A stretch of DNA of 64,000 nucleotides from Hamadaea flava. Lineage in GTDB: Bacteria > Actinomycetota > Actinomycetes > Mycobacteriales > Micromonosporaceae. The notes beneath the pieces are model-generated. The model was not told the DNA's origin, made no database searches, and saw only the letters and a program-made list of their open reading frames with translations. Both the position numbers and the translations under genes were made by a program. The stretch is taken from assembly GCF_024172085.1 (NCBI RefSeq), contig NZ_JAMZDZ010000001.1, positions 3,534,001 to 3,598,000 on the forward strand, read 5' to 3'. Positions 1 to 10,618 of the stretch are shown here, piece after piece. The number at the start of each line of letters is the position of its first letter. Within the stretch, counting starts at the first letter, position 1.

Positions 1-140
1 CAGGTGTTGAAGACCACGACGTCGGCGTCATCGTCCTCGGCTCGCACATAGCCGGCCGCATCCAGCAACCCGGAGATGCGTTCCGAGTCGTGCATGTTCA
101 TCTGGCAGCCGTACGTGACGACCTTGTAGCTCCGAGACAC
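1..140 (-). CDS. miaB: MiaB, tRNA methylthiotransferase, N-terminal fragment
   Basis: This is the 5' end of a gene that continues past the left edge of the window. The GTG start at 140 follows a GGAGG ribosome site. The 46 readable residues contain [18 protein letters not shown] and end in VVVFNTC, which carry the first two cysteines of the MTTase N-terminal domain. MiaB is a radical-SAM enzyme that adds a methylthio group to i6A37 of tRNAs reading UNN codons. It follows gltA on the same strand with a strong hairpin between them, so it probably has its own promoter. The related paralogue RimO is also in this window, but the YGCQMN sequence is typical of MiaB. Confidence 0.88.
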   Translation of the reverse strand, partial: MSRSYKVVTYGCQMNMHDSERISGLLDAAGYVRAEDDDADVVVFNT

Positions 141-171
141 CGTAATCCTCCCTACCCGCTCCCCCAGCGTA

Positions 172-199
172 CCGACCCGGGCCGGATGGCCCGGGTCGG
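172..199 (-). terminator. Hairpin after gltA
   Basis: A perfect 12-bp stem (CCGACCCGGGCC with its complement) closes a GGAT loop. It lies 69 bases after the gltA stop and just before the miaB ribosome site. No T-tract follows, which is common for actinobacterial terminators. A role in ending gltA transcription is inferred. Confidence 0.6.
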
Positions 200-268
200 C
201 CTTGCGCGGAGCCTTCAGCGTCGCGGGAGGGACGGGCCGGACCACCGCGAGGGTCCGAAATGATGGTT

Positions 269-1552
<1,284 letters not shown>

Positions 1553-1862
1553 GGTGGTCCCTCGCACGCTTGGTGATAGTCACGGATCTCTAAGGTTTCT
1601 GGTGAATCCCTTCAGGTTTACGGTAACGGCTTGGCCACGAGGTGCGGCGAGGTCCAGCGGTGTTGTCTACGTCACGCGATCGGCGGGCCCCGCGCTAGTC
1701 CGGACGGACAGGCCGTCGTCACCAGGGTGTTATGACCCCGTGACCAAACGGGTTGCTTCCTGTCACTCAGGTCGCTCTAGACTGCCTTCGCATCAAAGCC
1801 CCTTCACGCCGGCGCCGGGCTCATGGATGCGCCTCGCCGGTCACCTCTCGGAGGACATCTGC
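1553..1862. promoter_or_regulatory. Divergent promoter region gltA / gluA
   Basis: This gene-free gap must hold the promoters of both flanking genes. On the plus strand a possible -10 TAGACT lies at 1778-1783, with TTGCTT at 1753-1758. The 19-base spacing is poor, so this is only a candidate. No inverted repeat or riboswitch was recognised. The gluA ribosome site GGAGG lies just before its ATG. Confidence 0.35.
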
Positions 1863-2624
1863 ATGACCACTGCGTCACCGGCCACGCCGCAGACCCTGAT
1901 CGAGTTGGACGGTGTCAACAAGTGGTTCGGGAAGCTGCACGTCCTACGGGACGTCAACCTCTCGGTGAACCGCGGTGAGGTGGTCGTCGTCATCGGCCCC
2001 TCAGGCTCCGGAAAGTCGACTCTGTGCCGGGCGATCAACCGCCTCGAGACCATCGACTCCGGCTCGATCACCTTCGACGGCAAGCCGCTCGCGGCCGAGG
2101 GCAAGCCCTTGGCGCGCCTGCGCAGCGACGTCGGCATGGTCTTCCAGTCCTTCAATCTGTTCGCCCACAAGACGATCCTGGACAACGTCATGCTCGGGCC
2201 GGTGAAGGTGCGCAAGGAGGCCAAGGCTGCCGCACGCGAGCACGCGATGCAGCTGCTGGACCGCGTCGGCATCGCCGATCAGGCCGGCAAGCACCCGGCT
2301 CAGCTGTCCGGCGGTCAGCAGCAGCGGGCGGCCATCGCCCGCGCGCTGGCGATGCGCCCCAAGGCGATGCTCTTCGACGAGCCGACGAGCGCCCTCGACC
2401 CGGAGATGGTCGGCGAGGTGCTGGACGTCATGACCTCGCTGGCTCGTGAGGGCATGACGATGATCGTGGTCACCCACGAGATGGGCTTCGCCCGGCACGC
2501 CGCCGACCGGGTCATCTTCATGGCCGACGGCCAGATCGTCGAGCAGGCGCCGCCGGCCGAGTTCTTCGCCAACCCGCAGACGGAGCGCGCCCGGGACTTC
2601 CTGGGCAAGGTTCTGACCCACTGA
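1863..2624 (+). CDS. gluA: Glutamate-type ABC transporter ATPase GluA
   Basis: This is the cytosolic ATPase of a polar amino-acid importer. The 253-residue protein shows Walker [10 protein letters not shown] (residues 45-53), the Q-loop at Gln95, the signature LSGGQQQR (148-155), Walker B MLFDEP (169-174) and a downstream THEMGFA H-loop. ATG at 1863 has GGAGG upstream; longer readings lack this. It leads the operon gluA-gluB-gluC-gluD, the same order as the glutamate uptake operon of Corynebacterium and Streptomyces. Substrate choice among glutamate, glutamine and aspartate is inferred from that gene order. Confidence 0.92.
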   Translation: MTTASPATPQTLIELDGVNKWFGKLHVLRDVNLSVNRGEVVVVIGPSGSGKSTLCRAINRLETIDSGSITFDGKPLAAEGKPLARLRSDVGMVFQSFNLFAHKTILDNVMLGPVKVRKEAKAAAREHAMQLLDRVGIADQAGKHPAQLSGGQQQRAAIARALAMRPKAMLFDEPTSALDPEMVGEVLDVMTSLAREGMTMIVVTHEMGFARHAADRVIFMADGQIVEQAPPAEFFANPQTERARDFLGKVLTH

Positions 2625-2702
2625 CCGTGCGGGGTCGCGCGACGACCAGAGTTCTCCGCTGCCGGTCCGATGCCGGTTTGCGGTGTTGAGGGAGGAGACA
2701 CC

Positions 2703-3563
2703 ATGCGTTTGACGCGCATCGCCGCGGTGGCATTGACCGCCGCGCTCGCGCTCGGCGCGGCCGCCTGTGGCGGCAGCGATGATGACACTTCGAGCAAGTT
2801 CGCCGCTGGTTCGACGATGGAGAAGCTGGCGAAGGCCGGCAAGATCAAGATCGGCACGAAGTTCGACCAGCCGCTGTTCGGCCTGAAGGGCCTGGACGGC
2901 AAGCCGGCCGGCTTCGACGTCGAGATCGGCAAGATCCTGGCCAAGGAGCTGGGGATCGACGCCGACAAGATCGAGTGGGTCGAGTCGCAGTCGAAGGTCC
3001 GCGAGGACTACATCGTGCAGGACAAGGTGGACCTGGTCGTGGCGACGTACACGATCAACGACACCCGCAAGGAGAAGGTCTCCTTCGCCGGCCCGTACTT
3101 CATCGCCGGCCAGGACATCCTCGTCCGCAAGGACGACACCTCGATCACCGGCCCGGAGTCCTTCCAGGCCGGCGACAAGAAGGTCTGCTCCGTGACCGGC
3201 TCCACCCCGGCCAAGAACATCGAGCAGTACCTCAAGGACAAGAACACCCAGCTGGTGCTGTTCGACGTCTACTCGAAGTGCCTGGACGCCCTGGCCAACA
3301 AGCAGGTCGACGCCCTGACCACGGACAACGTGATCCTGTCGGGCTACGCCAGCAAGGAGCCGGACAAGTACAAGGTGCTCGGCCAGCCGTTCACCCGCGA
3401 GCCCTACGGCATCGGCGTGAAGAAGGACGACAAGGTCTTCCGCGACTGGATCAACGACGTCCTCGAGACGGCGTTCAAGGACGGCCGTTACAAGACCGCC
3501 TGGGACGCCTCGCTCAAGGACCTCATCAAGATCCCGGACGCGCTGTCCATCCAGCGTTACTGA
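2703..3563 (+). CDS. gluB: Glutamate-binding lipoprotein GluB
   Basis: This is the substrate-binding protein of the importer, anchored to the outer face of the membrane. A signal peptide ends in the lipobox LGAAAC, so Cys22 should carry the lipid. The rest is a family 3 solute-binding fold, with KIGTKFDQPLFGLK near the start and a conserved VDLVVATYTINDTR segment. The start at 2703 follows GAGGGAGGAG. A strong hairpin after the stop separates it from the permease genes and may raise its mRNA level above theirs. The protein is 286 residues, normal for the family. Confidence 0.92.
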   Translation: MRLTRIAAVALTAALALGAAACGGSDDDTSSKFAAGSTMEKLAKAGKIKIGTKFDQPLFGLKGLDGKPAGFDVEIGKILAKELGIDADKIEWVESQSKVREDYIVQDKVDLVVATYTINDTRKEKVSFAGPYFIAGQDILVRKDDTSITGPESFQAGDKKVCSVTGSTPAKNIEQYLKDKNTQLVLFDVYSKCLDALANKQVDALTTDNVILSGYASKEPDKYKVLGQPFTREPYGIGVKKDDKVFRDWINDVLETAFKDGRYKTAWDASLKDLIKIPDALSIQRY

Positions 3564-3572
3564 GTCAACCCC

Positions 3573-3604
3573 GTGTGGCCCGGGCTGCCTAGCCCGGGCC
3601 ACAC
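3573..3604 (+). promoter_or_regulatory. Intra-operon stem-loop between gluB and gluC
   Basis: A perfect 14-bp stem (GTGTGGCCCGGGCT and its complement) closes a GCCT tetraloop, starting nine bases after the gluB stop. No T-run follows and gluC begins 22 bases later. It therefore looks like a 3'-end stabiliser or attenuator rather than a full stop. Confidence 0.75.
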
Positions 3605-3625
3605 CTTGCAGAGAAGGGGCACGCC

Positions 3626-4339
3626 GTGGAGGTCTTCTCCGAGAAGCTCGGCGTCTTCTGGCACGGCTATCTCGGCACGCTGGAGATGTCGCTGCTCGCC
3701 GCGATCGGCGCGCTGATCCTGGGCAGCCTCGTCGCGGTGTTGCGCATCGCGCCGCTGCCCCCGTTGCGTGGTGTCGGAACCGCGTACGTGACGGTCTTCC
3801 GCAACATCCCGCTGACCGTGGTCATGTTCTTCACCGCGTTCGCCTTGCCGCTGCTCGGCAGTGACGCGGGCTTCCTGAAGGTGCCGGGGTTGAAGGAGCT
3901 GATCACCCCGCTCGGCACGGACCTGCCCTACTTCCGGTTCGCCACCATCGCGTTGACGGTCTACACCGCGGCCTTCATCTGCGAGGCGCTGCGCGCCGGC
4001 ATCGGCGCCGTCCCGACCGGCCAGGCCGAGGCGGCCCGGTCGCTGGGCCTGACCTTCGGGCAGAACCTGAGCTACGTGGTGCTGCCGCAGGCGTGGAAGT
4101 ACGCGGTGGTGCCGCTCGGCAGCGTCATCATCGCGATGATCAAGAACTCGGCACTGGCGGCGGCCTTCGGTGTCATCGCGACGCTGATGGGCGTCGTCGA
4201 CGAACTCGTCTCCCAGGAGTACTACGACACCATCCCGGTGTTCCTCGGCGTCGTGGTCGGCTACCTCACCATGACGATTCCGCTCGGGCTGGCGCTGGAC
4301 GCCGTCGAGCGCTCGCAGAAGAAGGCGGTCCGCCGATGA
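3626..4339 (+). CDS. gluC: Amino-acid ABC permease GluC
   Basis: This is one of two membrane subunits of the importer. The 237-residue hydrophobic protein carries the cytoplasmic EAA loop (EAARSLGLTFGQNL), which docks with the ATPase, near residue 135. It starts at GTG 3626 after GAAGGGG. The final bases overlap gluD as ATGA, showing translational coupling. It belongs to the HisM/HisQ family of permeases. Confidence 0.9.
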   Translation: MEVFSEKLGVFWHGYLGTLEMSLLAAIGALILGSLVAVLRIAPLPPLRGVGTAYVTVFRNIPLTVVMFFTAFALPLLGSDAGFLKVPGLKELITPLGTDLPYFRFATIALTVYTAAFICEALRAGIGAVPTGQAEAARSLGLTFGQNLSYVVLPQAWKYAVVPLGSVIIAMIKNSALAAAFGVIATLMGVVDELVSQEYYDTIPVFLGVVVGYLTMTIPLGLALDAVERSQKKAVRR

Positions 4340-5316
4340 GCAGCGTCCTCTACGACTCGCCCGGCCCGCGTACCAAGGCGATGACGGTCATCGGCAGCAT
4401 CGTCGCGGTGCCGCTCATCGCCGCCGCCGTCTACTTCTGGATCTACCGCCCGCTCGCTGACGCCGGCCAGTTCGAGGGCAAGCTGTGGGGCCCGATCGTC
4501 GACCCGAACAACCAGTACTTCTCGCTCGTCTGGGAGCGCTGGGGGGACGGCTGGCTCAACACGCTCAAGGCTGCGGTCCTGTCCATCGTCGCCTCGCTCG
4601 TGCTCGGGTCGTTGATCGCCCTGGTACGCCGGGAGCTGCGTGAACTGCGTGACCGCCGGTTCCCCGGCCTCACGCTGGCTCCAGTCCTGCGGGGCGGTGT
4701 CCTGGCGGGGCGCGGCCTGACCCGGGGCTGGGTCGAGATCGCCCGGGGTACGCCGGTCGTGACGACGTTGTTCTTCGTCTTCATGGTGCTGCCGATCTGG
4801 GGCATCGACTTCGACGACCGGATGTGGTTCCTGGTCATCGGCCTGACGATCTACAACAGCGTGGTCATCGGCGAGATCCTGCGGTCCGGCATGGACGGTC
4901 TGCCGCAGGGGCAGGACGAGGCGGCCCGCGCGGTCGGCCTCAACTCCTGGCAGTCCTCGTGGATCGTCATGTTCCCGCAGGCGTTCCGGGTCATGCTGCC
5001 GGCCCTGATCAGCCAGGTCGTCGTGATCCTCAAGGACACCTCGCTCGGTGGCGTCATCATCTCCTACGAGGAGGCGCTCGGTGTCACCAAGCAGATGGTG
5101 GAGGCGTTCCGGGGCGAGAACCTCGCGATCGGCATCCCGATGTATTTCTCCGTCGGTGTCATGTACATCGTCGTGAACTACGCGCTGTCGAAGCTCGCGG
5201 GGTACCTGCAGAAGCGGCTGTCGCGCCGGGGCTACAAGCCGGTCGACAAGCCGAGTGTGGCGATCGTGGCCGAAGCGTCTGCCGGAGCGGGCGGGGGCGC
5301 GGGCATGTCCGCCTGA
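4336..5316 (+). CDS. gluD: Amino-acid ABC permease GluD
   Basis: This is the second permease subunit. The ATG at 4336 overlaps the gluC stop (ATGA). The 326-residue protein is longer than GluC because of an N-terminal extension of about 75 residues and an alanine/glycine-rich tail. Its EAA loop reads DEAARAVGLNSWQSS. With GluC it forms the transmembrane channel. A terminator hairpin follows the stop directly, so the operon ends here. Confidence 0.9.
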   Translation: MSSVLYDSPGPRTKAMTVIGSIVAVPLIAAAVYFWIYRPLADAGQFEGKLWGPIVDPNNQYFSLVWERWGDGWLNTLKAAVLSIVASLVLGSLIALVRRELRELRDRRFPGLTLAPVLRGGVLAGRGLTRGWVEIARGTPVVTTLFFVFMVLPIWGIDFDDRMWFLVIGLTIYNSVVIGEILRSGMDGLPQGQDEAARAVGLNSWQSSWIVMFPQAFRVMLPALISQVVVILKDTSLGGVIISYEEALGVTKQMVEAFRGENLAIGIPMYFSVGVMYIVVNYALSKLAGYLQKRLSRRGYKPVDKPSVAIVAEASAGAGGGAGMSA

Positions 5317-5325
5317 TTTCCCGTT

Positions 5326-5355
5326 ACGGCGCCCGTTCGGAAGAACGGGCGCCGT
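5326..5355 (+). terminator. Terminator after gluD
   Basis: A perfect 13-bp stem (ACGGCGCCCGTTC and its complement) closes a GGAA loop nine bases past the gluD stop. The next gene is on the other strand and ends at 5370, so the hairpin may serve both directions. Confidence 0.8.
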
Positions 5356-5369
5356 TCGCATCTCTGCCG

Positions 5370-5723
5370 TCAGCCGAGCCCGAAGTGGGCGACAAGCTTG
5401 CCTATCTGCCCGTCGATCCCGTCGAGGCGTCCGTCGATCCCGTCGAGGCGTCCGTCGATCCCGTCGAGGCGTCCGTCGATCCCGTCGAGGCGACCCTTCA
5501 TCTCTACGAGCTCATCCCGCACTTCGACAAGCTCACCCTGGATCTTGTCGACACAACGATCGAGCCCACTGATCCGGAGGGTGATCGACCCCAGACTCGA
5601 CCTGGTCTCGCTCCGGAGGATGGCGAGCTTTTCCCCGACGGTCGAGACGCCCTTGTGCGTGCCTTGGATCATCCGGTAGAGGACGTCGTCCTGTTCGTCG
5701 AGTCGCTCAGCTGTCTTGATCAC
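5370..5723 (-). CDS. Small repeat-built coiled-coil protein
   Basis: This 117-residue protein has no recognised function. Residues 5-75 look like a helical coiled coil (IQGELVEVRDELVEMK). Residues 78-104 are a seven-residue unit, GRLDGID, repeated four times, followed by GQIGKLVAHFGLG. Such heptads favour a trimeric or dimeric coil. The GTG start at 5723 follows GGGAGAA; an upstream extension of 33 residues has no ribosome site. The gene stands alone between the gluD terminator and rny. The heptad is encoded by a 21-bp DNA tandem repeat, so copy number may vary between strains. Confidence 0.6.
   Translation of the reverse strand: MIKTAERLDEQDDVLYRMIQGTHKGVSTVGEKLAILRSETRSSLGSITLRISGLDRCVDKIQGELVEVRDELVEMKGRLDGIDGRLDGIDGRLDGIDGRLDGIDGQIGKLVAHFGLG
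5410..5492. repeat. Tandem 21-bp repeat, four copies
   Basis: Four almost identical 21-bp units (beginning CCGTCGATCCCGTCGAGG on the plus strand) encode the GRLDGID heptads of the coiled-coil protein. Only the last base of the fourth copy differs, so the expansion is recent or kept uniform by slippage. Confidence 0.95.
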
Positions 5724-5889
5724 GTGATGGTTCTCCCGTCTGCTCGTGCTTACCGAGTTTCGGGATCGGCGCCGTCCCGCCGATGAGCCTATACCGGCGC
5801 TGAGCTGGGAATCTACGCCCATTTCTCGCGCTGAAATGCCCTACCGAAGCGCTTCTCTGTGGATCATTTGGACACTCAACAGTAGAGAG

Positions 5890-7755
<1,866 letters not shown>

Positions 7756-8012
7756 GGGTCGCTCCCTTCGCCGTCACACGCAGTTGTTTCGCGATGCCCG
7801 ACCACGGCGAGGGTGCACGACACCTACTCGCGCCCGGATCAACGTTCGCCCAGGTAGGCGAGCGCTGAGCCGATGCCGAGAGGCAGATCGACACTGAAAC
7901 TGTTGCTCTACTGTTACGCGATCTATGTTGTGTGTGTTAACCCAAGGTGGTCGGAGGTCGCCCTCGTACCACGAGGCTAGGTTGTACGGGTCGCCCGGTC
8001 AAGAACTCATGA

Positions 8013-8801
8013 TCAGACACGATCCGGGCGTTCCCCCTCCGAGTCCATCGCTTCGAGGGCCAACCCTTCGGCCCACTCCTGCTTAGCCTCCCAGCCCATT
8101 TCCCAGACCTTATGGCCCTCTGTGTAGTCCTCCGCCTCGTCACTGACCCGGGCGAGGACGTCCTTCACGGCGCGGAACGCGATACCGGGGGGATAGCCCT
8201 TGCGGGCGAGCATGCTGACCAGCTTGCGGAAGACCTGATCAGGTTCGCCGCGAACCGTCCGCAGCTTCCGCTCGACCAGCTCCCGGGCGGTGACCTCCTC
8301 GGTCTCCACCTCCAGGTCGGCCAGCGCCTCCTTGATGACCTCCTGATCGACGCCACGCCGGCGCAGCTCCTGGCCGAGCGCGCGGCGGGCCAGCCCCTTG
8401 CCGTGATGCCGGGAGTCGACCCACGCGCGGGCGAAAGCGGCGTCGTCGATGATGCCGACCTCGTCGTAGCGGTCGAGCACCTCCTCGACGATCTCGGCGG
8501 TGATGCCGCGCTTGGTCATCGCCGCGGCCAGCTCGGACCGGGTCCTGGGGCGTACGGAGAGCTGGTTGAGGCAGATCTCCCGGGCACGCTCCCGCTCGTC
8601 CTTGGGCGGCTCCGGCTTCTTCTCCCGGAGGCCGTCTCGCAGGCTCTGCGGCGGCGTCTCCGGGGCGACCGCGGCGGCCTCTGGATCGGGGCCCCACAGG
8701 TCCGGATCGTTCTCCGGCTCCACGTGCTTGGCGCGGGACCGGCGCGGCCGCCTCGCCGGGGCGGCGTCCCACCCCCGGCCGGAGCGTCCTCGTATCGTCA
8801 T
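8013..8801 (-). CDS. recX: RecX, regulator of RecA
   Basis: RecX binds RecA filaments and limits their activity. Residues 85-262 hold the three-helix repeats of the family (for example RARGLARRALGQELRRRGVD-like segments and ARKGYPPGIAFRAVKDVL). The N-terminal 80 residues are basic and proline-rich. ATG at 8801 has AAGGGG seven bases upstream. A longer reading to 8984 would translate the tandem repeats as a low-complexity GQPTGEGQP tail and was rejected. recX follows recA in the same direction, but the gap of about 400 bases is unusually long and full of repeats. Confidence 0.9.
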   Translation of the reverse strand: MTIRGRSGRGWDAAPARRPRRSRAKHVEPENDPDLWGPDPEAAAVAPETPPQSLRDGLREKKPEPPKDERERAREICLNQLSVRPRTRSELAAAMTKRGITAEIVEEVLDRYDEVGIIDDAAFARAWVDSRHHGKGLARRALGQELRRRGVDQEVIKEALADLEVETEEVTARELVERKLRTVRGEPDQVFRKLVSMLARKGYPPGIAFRAVKDVLARVSDEAEDYTEGHKVWEMGWEAKQEWAEGLALEAMDSEGERPDRV

Positions 8802-8862
8802 TCGGCTACCCCTTACGTCGGCTTGGCCGGCCTCCGCCGGCTGGCCAGCCTGGCCGGCCTCC

Positions 8863-8974
8863 GCCGGCTCTCGTCGGCTTGGCCGGCTCTCGTCGGCTTG
8901 GCCGGCTCTCGTCGGCTTGGCCGGCTCTCGTCGGCTTGGTTGGCCTTCGCCGGTCGGTTGGCCTTCGCCGGTCG
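8863..8974. repeat. Two adjacent tandem arrays, 19 bp x4 and 18 bp x2
   Basis: Four exact copies of a 19-bp unit (GCCGGCTCTCGTCGGCTTG) run from 8863 to 8938. Two copies of a different 18-bp unit (GTTGGCCTTCGCCGGTCG) follow to 8974. They lie in the recA-recX gap and lead directly into palindrome A1. Related GC-rich words occur upstream at 8820-8862. Confidence 0.95.
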
Positions 8975-8985
8975 GCTGGCCCAAC

Positions 8986-9041
8986 AGTTGATCTTGGCGA
9001 GTTCGGGTCGCTATAGCGACACTTTCTCGCCTAGATCAACT
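8986..9041. repeat. Palindrome A1 (dispersed element)
   Basis: The outer arms AGTTGATCTTGGCGAG and CTCGCCTAGATCAACT pair over 16 bp with one mismatch. A perfect 14-bp palindrome, GTCGCTATAGCGAC, sits in the centre (9007-9020). The same sequence recurs at 20303-20357. It lies downstream of recA. Confidence 0.93.
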
Positions 9042-9077
9042 GACCTCGGCGGCGGCCCGAAGCGGCCGCGTCCCGCA

Positions 9078-9130
9078 AAGCGAACGCGCCCCGAGCGCGA
9101 ACGCGGCCCCCGAGCGCGAACGCGCCCCGG
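9078..9130. repeat. Imperfect GC-rich tandem repeat after recA
   Basis: About three copies of GCGCGAACGCGCCCCGA-like units, 15 to 19 bases each, lie 70 to 125 bases after the recA stop. A weak five-pair hairpin at 9140-9159 might end recA transcription, but this is uncertain. Confidence 0.55.
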
Positions 9131-9202
9131 AAGAAAGCGCGCCCGAAAGCGAAAGGGCGTGGTCGCCGATGAGCAGCGTCCACGCCCTGAAGTGCGAAGA
9201 GA

Positions 9203-10255
9203 TCAGAAGTCGACGGGCGGCAGCGCCGGGCCACCGGCCTCGTCGTTGCCCGCGTTCACGCCCACACCGAGCTTCTCGAGGATCTTCTTCTCGATCTCGG
9301 CGGCGACGTCGGGGTTCTCCTTGAGGAACTCCCGCGCCTTCTCCTTGCCCTGGCCGAGCTGGTCGCCCTCGTAGGTGTACCAGGCGCCGGCCTTACGGAT
9401 GATGCTCTGCTCGACGCCGACGTCGATCAGCGAGCCCTCGCGGGAGATGCCCTTGCCGTACATGATGTCGAACTCGGCCTGCCGGAACGGGCTGGACACC
9501 TTGTTCTTGACGACCTTGACCCGGGTCCGGTTGCCGACGACCTCGGTGCCGTCCTTCAGGCTCTCGATCCGGCGGACGTCCAGGCGGACCGACGCGTAGA
9601 ACTTCAGCGCCTTACCACCGGTGGTGGTCTCGGGCGAGCCGAACATGACGCCGATCTTCTCGCGCAGCTGGTTGATGAAGATCGCGGTGGTGTTCGTGTT
9701 GTTGAGCGCACCGGTCATCTTCCGCAGCGCCTGGCTCATCAGCCGGGCCTGCAGGCCGACGTGGCTGTCGCCCATCTCGCCCTCGATCTCGGCGCGCGGC
9801 ACGAGCGCGGCCACCGAGTCGATCACGATGAGGTCGAGCGCGCCGGAGCGGACCAGCATGTCCGCGATCTCCAGCGCCTGCTCGCCGGTGTCGGGCTGGG
9901 AGACCAGCAGCGCGTCGGTGTCGACCCCGAGGGCACGGGCGTATTCCGGGTCGAGCGCGTGCTCGGCGTCGACGATCGCGGCGATGCCGCCGCTGCGCTG
10001 CGCGTTGGCGATCGCGTGCAGGGCCAGCGACGTCTTACCCGAGGCCTCCGGGCCGTAGATCTCCACGATCCGGCCTCGCGGCAGGCCGCCGACGCCCAGC
10101 GCCACGTCGAGGGCGATGGAGCCGGTCGGAATCACAGCCATCTGCACCTGCGGGCGCTCGCCCAGGCGCATCACGGAACCCTTGCCGTGGGCTTTTTCGA
10201 TCTGGGCCAGCGCTAGATCGAGCGCCTTTGACTTGTCAGGACTTGCCACTGCCAT
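9203..10255 (-). CDS. recA: RecA recombinase
   Basis: RecA is the strand-exchange ATPase of homologous recombination and the co-protease that triggers damage responses. The 350-residue protein has Walker A GPEASGKT (68-75), the [14 protein letters not shown] Walker B region, loop L2 residues around [11 protein letters not shown], and an acidic C-terminal tail. ATG at 10255 with AAGGGG upstream gives the normal family start [14 protein letters not shown] damage-type promoter lies about 70 bases upstream. The small DUF3046 gene lies upstream and recX downstream, a common actinobacterial order. No intein is present. Confidence 0.97.
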   Translation of the reverse strand: MAVASPDKSKALDLALAQIEKAHGKGSVMRLGERPQVQMAVIPTGSIALDVALGVGGLPRGRIVEIYGPEASGKTSLALHAIANAQRSGGIAAIVDAEHALDPEYARALGVDTDALLVSQPDTGEQALEIADMLVRSGALDLIVIDSVAALVPRAEIEGEMGDSHVGLQARLMSQALRKMTGALNNTNTTAIFINQLREKIGVMFGSPETTTGGKALKFYASVRLDVRRIESLKDGTEVVGNRTRVKVVKNKVSSPFRQAEFDIMYGKGISREGSLIDVGVEQSIIRKAGAWYTYEGDQLGQGKEKAREFLKENPDVAAEIEKKILEKLGVGVNAGNDEAGGPALPPVDF

Positions 10256-10322
10256 GCCTGCCACCCCTTGTTGGCCCGCCTTCGCGGGGGCCTTCGCCGT
10301 CGAGCTCTTCGTCACGCCGGAC

Positions 10323-10345
10323 ACGTTATGCGCCGGGTCTGACAA
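10323..10345 (-). promoter_or_regulatory. Candidate PafBC (RecA-NDp) promoter of recA
   Basis: On the minus strand the sequence TTGTCAGAC, eight bases, then TAACGT matches the LexA-independent damage promoter TTGTCRGTG-N8-TANNNT described in mycobacteria. It agrees at seven of nine bases in the upstream box and fully in TANNNT, with exact spacing. Transcription would begin near 10316, giving a leader of about 60 bases. No actinobacterial LexA box (GAAC...GTTC type) was seen in the gap. Confidence 0.7.
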
Positions 10346-10418
10346 AACCGCGCCACCCCACTGTCATCCCGACCGAGGACGATACCCGTACACCTGTACT
10401 ATGCGCTACCTTGACACG

Positions 10419-10616
10419 CTAGCGCAGCCGAGACGGCACTCGGTCGGGGTAATTCGCCACGACAGCCCGCCAGACGACGATCGCGTCGACCCCGGAGCGC
10501 AGCGCGTCGTCGATCGTCTGACCGAGCTGCGGCAACACTTGATCGGCGGCCACCGACCGCGCGTACGCGGGGCCGAAGGACTCCCCCATCCGCCGCCAGA
10601 AGTCGCTCAGCTTCAT
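10419..10616 (-). CDS. DUF3046 small protein
   Basis: This 65-residue protein begins MKLSDFWRRMGESFGPAYA and ends ANYPDRVPSRLR. It matches the DUF3046 family, which is found upstream of recA across Actinomycetes and has no known function. It starts two bases after the stop of the MFS gene (TGAGCATG), so it is probably translated from that mRNA. The recA promoter is separate. Confidence 0.85.
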   Translation of the reverse strand: MKLSDFWRRMGESFGPAYARSVAADQVLPQLGQTIDDALRSGVDAIVVWRAVVANYPDRVPSRLR

Positions 10617-10618
10617 GC

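Noticed and set aside
7756-8012. Possible small gene between rny and recX
   Set aside because: The only frame (7937-8143) overlaps recX in another frame and has shadow-type composition. The gap shows no strong hairpin.
8863-8974. CRISPR-like repeats
   Set aside because: Units of 18-19 bp follow one another without unique spacers, and no cas gene is present. The 18-bp array at 51870-51966 fails for the same reason.
8802-8984. N-terminal extension of RecX through the tandem repeats
   Set aside because: It would be pure low-complexity sequence, and ATG 8801 has a good ribosome site.
10256-10345. TTG start for RecA at 10345
   Set aside because: The extra 30 residues are not part of RecA, and the codons coincide with the damage promoter boxes.
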